Assembly (NCBI GenBank): GCA_035610365.1
Contig: CM069432.1
Coordinates: 177,491,027-177,555,026, forward strand
DNA length: 64,000 nt
Origin: Aquatica leii
Taxonomy: Eukaryota; Arthropoda; Insecta; Coleoptera; Lampyridae
Reading direction: 5' to 3'
Below, in pieces: positions 61,073-64,000 of the stretch. Every line of letters begins with the position of its first letter. Positions within the stretch are counted from its first letter, which is position 1. The notes beneath the pieces are model-generated. The model saw nothing but the letters and a program-made list of their open reading frames with translations, was not told the DNA's origin and did no database searches. The translations under genes and the position numbers were made by a program.

Positions 61073-63359
61073 TGAACCTTCTTTAAAATTAATTATAGAC
61101 ACGAACCTAAATATGAATTAATACGCGACATAAGTTTCTAATAGTTTGTTTACATGTTGCTGACATAACCTCAATAATTTAAATATTTTGTTATTAAGTA
61201 CCAAATTAAATACCTACTTTTAGGTGGCAGTTTTTACATTAATTTTTTTATCATATTTTTGTTTTTAGTAAAACACTGAAAGGAGTTAAATTTGGATTAT
61301 TACGATTTACTACCTATACTGAGAAAAAGTCTTCATATCTATTAGAATTACTTAATAACAGTTCAAAAGTATTGAAATTCAAAGGTTGAAACAAGTTAAA
61401 ATTATTACGCATATTCCAGCACTTAACTTAAAGCATTATGACAAATCTTAAACCTAATAAGATCATACACTGGCTTCTTATGGTAAAACTTGGAACAAAA
61501 CACAAAACGGGGTGATTAGCACATCAGCATTCAGGGTTAATTTCAACACGATATAATTTGCTTTGATAATTTCATATATTTTAATTATGTTTTCATTTTT
61601 GGTATAGTTTCTAACGTTTATGTATATACGAGCATTGCATGAGATAAAACCAATCGATTATTTACATTTACAATGGCACTTATGTTATTAATCACATTAA
61701 ATATAAATGATTGACAAATTTGGTAAAACATTTAATTTAGAATTCTTGGTAATTATTGAAATTGTTGCATATAAAGATAAGTCTCAAGAAAAAATTATGT
61801 AATTTCATCAGTTACTCGGACAACCACAATGAGTTCATATTTCCTTTATCGAGTATAAAAAACTGTTAGAATATTTAGTTAGAGTTAAATAGCATGTAGA
61901 AAAACTATTTATTTACATAGTAATTTTATTATTACCTAATACGTACAAGCATTAACAAATAATTCTTATATCCCCATTAAGTGCTTAAAATATTATTTAT
62001 AAATATATATTAAAAACTTAAAATGTCGACAAAAAGCACTCTTATTCTTACTGCATTTGGCATCCAATATTATTTTAACATCTGATACGACACTTTTCTT
62101 TTGTAATCAACTCCAGTCTGTGGATAACATAATATGTAATAATTATTACATTTCTAAGGTTGTTTTACGTACCATCTTTTTGTCCCTTGCTGCTGACCCT
62201 TGAAAAAATCAAATTCATAGTTTCTTATTAATTTTACTACATGGAAATGTTCTGTACATTTAAATCTTCTGGAAGATTCAACATTCTGGAAAATGATCGA
62301 ATTTAAAAAACCCTGTAGTAAAGCATTCTTCATTTTTCACAGAGATGATGATCTGTAATAAAATATTTTGATACACTATTTAGATACATTTCCTAATTTA
62401 CGCAAAATCAACGTTTGAAAAATTCAAATAGCAAAATAGCTGTCCTCAAAGACTTTGAATTTAAAACTGAATAAACGTTCTAAATCGCTTTAAGAAGCGG
62501 ATCCAAAATTCAAATCACTTGCTTAACCTTGGCCAATTAAAATGCATCGTGAACTTGTAATTATGATCTTTACAAATACCTTTCAATTGCACAGTCAGGT
62601 TTATTTAGAAATGATCATAGGTTTACAAAGAGAAGATATAATATTTGACATTCTATGTAAAACAGTGCTTCTACAATTTGTAACTTTGTAGGATACATAT
62701 GAAGCTTGGTAAATGGAATAATATAGTATATTTTCAAGTTTTTTCTATTTTTACGTATAAACTAATTTTCTGTTCTTTATGCTTACTTTTGTTGCCTGTA
62801 TATGTGTTATTGTTAATCTTTGTCATTCTAGACAAAAAATGTTATATTGATCCTTACATTTCTGTCTAGTTAAAACTGATGTTTTAATATAGCAATCTTT
62901 GTTTGGCATTTACGTTTACTACTTCTTATATCTTTACTAATTCGTTTGCATCCTGAGAATATCTTTGCATTTAATAATACATCCAATAAAATTTTTAAAT
63001 GTTCGGCACATAAAAATTTGTAAAATACGTTATACAAAAATGGGTTTACTTTTTCTACAGTTTCAAGTATTCTACTTACGAATTGCTTTTTAATTTCTTT
63101 TTAAAAGTATAATTCTGGAAACCAATTTTGAAATACATTTAATGCTATCGTTGATGCTATATTGTGAATCTACTTACAGTTATCTGTAGGAGCAGATAAA
63201 CTTGAAACAGTTGCGCATGTGTTATTTTCATATGAACGATACACCAGAAGTGTCTACATCACTTGAGAAGTTTTCTCTACTCATTTCATATAAATCTGTT
63301 TTTTTTCGTCAAAACATTTAATTCTGTTGTTATTCATATTTATATTTGCCTTCGGATCA
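61073..63359. other. Gene-free A/T-rich DNA
   Basis: No open frame, repeat or RNA gene recognised. It may include the 3' part of the P-type element that begins downstream on the minus strand. Confidence 0.4.
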
Positions 63360-64000
63360 TTATCTTTGATTCGAGTAATTAGAGCCGACAAAATTTAAAA
63401 AAATGTCATCGTCCGCTTCACAATTAGCATTAGATGAAAGTGGTAATATACTATTAACAGAAACTTGCTTAAATGTTAATCTGAACATTTTTGCAGAAGG
63501 GTTTCTACAATAACCTCCCTTTTGTCGTATAACTGAAAAGAAATTTTCAATTACGTCGTGGTTTTATATCGTTGTCATTAAAAAATTCTTTCCATTTTGT
63601 TTTTCTTGTTCATGAAGTAAAATAACTGCATTAAATAGTTCGAACAAATCCATCAAAGTTCATTTCATTTTTAAAAACATCTACTTTTTTCAAGACTTTC
63701 TTCAGATAAAACACACAAATATGGATTTTTATGAAATCGTATGCGACTATTTAAAAAATCAAACAATTTGCTCATTTCATTTACAGAATTTGCCGTAGGT
63801 GTTTTTAAATCTCCAGTTTTAATTGCAGTTTGCATCGCCGCATACACTCTATTACTAAAAATTGAGCAGCTAGTTTAACAGATAGCTTTTCAAACGCATT
63901 TGGGTTCATATTCGCTTTTGTCATTTTCACTAACGCGCTACCTTTTTCAGATCGGTTATCAATTTCGTAAGTTTGTTGGATATCGGCAAATTTAAAAGTT
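63360..64000 (-). pseudogene. P-element/THAP9-type transposase, C-terminal part, runs off the window
   Basis: Minus strand from the window edge: KFADIQQTYEIDNRSEKGSA, then MNPNAFEKLSVKLAAQF, a frame change, LKTPTANSVNEMSKLFDFL and NSRIRFHKNPY, then further changes and IENFFSVIRQKGGY with NPSAKMFRLTFKQV, ending at the stop at 63360. These blocks match the C-terminal half of P-element/THAP9 transposases, whose ENFFS-x-x-RxxGG motif is distinctive. At least two frame breaks are seen. The N-terminal THAP zinc finger and most of the catalytic domain would lie beyond 64000. Confidence 0.78.

Overview
The window looks like a strongly A+T-rich, transposon-laden piece of an insect nuclear genome. The evidence is one intact spliced host gene, an insect-type brummer/ATGL triglyceride lipase in eight exons with GT-AG introns, set among eukaryotic mobile elements: hAT, PIF/Harbinger, pogo/Tigger, Tc1/mariner, P, an EnSpm-like element, and gypsy/errantivirus retroelements. 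The insect order cannot be fixed from what is seen.

Layout. 1-2018: no gene seen. 2019-6864: a non-autonomous element with CCCA-type ends (E5), split by a degenerate hAT element (2702-5810, perfect 8-bp target duplication). 6867-11545: nothing recognisable. 11546-15197: minus-strand pieces of an errantivirus-like provirus (env-like tail, then reverse transcriptase, protease and gag tail), with a 1.2-kb hAT-type MITE (12490-13677) between them. About 17.9-20.6 kb: a PIF/Harbinger element whose transposase and MADF/Myb-like genes lie antisense to each other with interleaved exons. 22727-26614: the brummer gene, predicted 455 aa. 29.6-52.0 kb: a Russian-doll stack. An old CCCA-type element (E4-outer) is split by a pogo/Tigger element (29845-43089) and by a 7.9-kb autonomous-type element (E2, 43255-51183). 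The pogo element is itself split by E1 (32053-40911), which holds a young gypsy LTR retrotransposon (33286-39939), and by an inverted second E4 copy (41411-43022). E2 carries a broken EnSpm-like transposase gene, interrupted by another element with an 8-bp duplication (45474-47522), and an apparently intact 8-exon gene for a DUF4806-like protein. 52438-53289: a small CCCA-type element (E3). 53.85-55.36 kb: a transposon-derived Ulp1 protease plus PHD-finger remnant. 56.9-57.9 kb: a gypsy gag. 57957-61070: a Tc1/mariner element with a spliced, decayed transposase. 63360-64000: the 3' part of a P-element transposase, running off the window.

The most unusual signal is a set of five elements (E1-E5) that all end in CCCA or a close variant. 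Four are flanked by matching 2-bp duplications (CT, TT, TA, CT), and each carries its own array of short, near-palindromic subterminal motifs. Only E2 has genes. Because two E4 copies are present, the empty sites for the pogo and E2 insertions can be read directly in this window, which fixes the pogo ends to the base. Apart from brummer, nothing looks like a conventional host gene. The elements interact mainly by nesting, and E2 is the plausible source of enzymes for its gene-less relatives.
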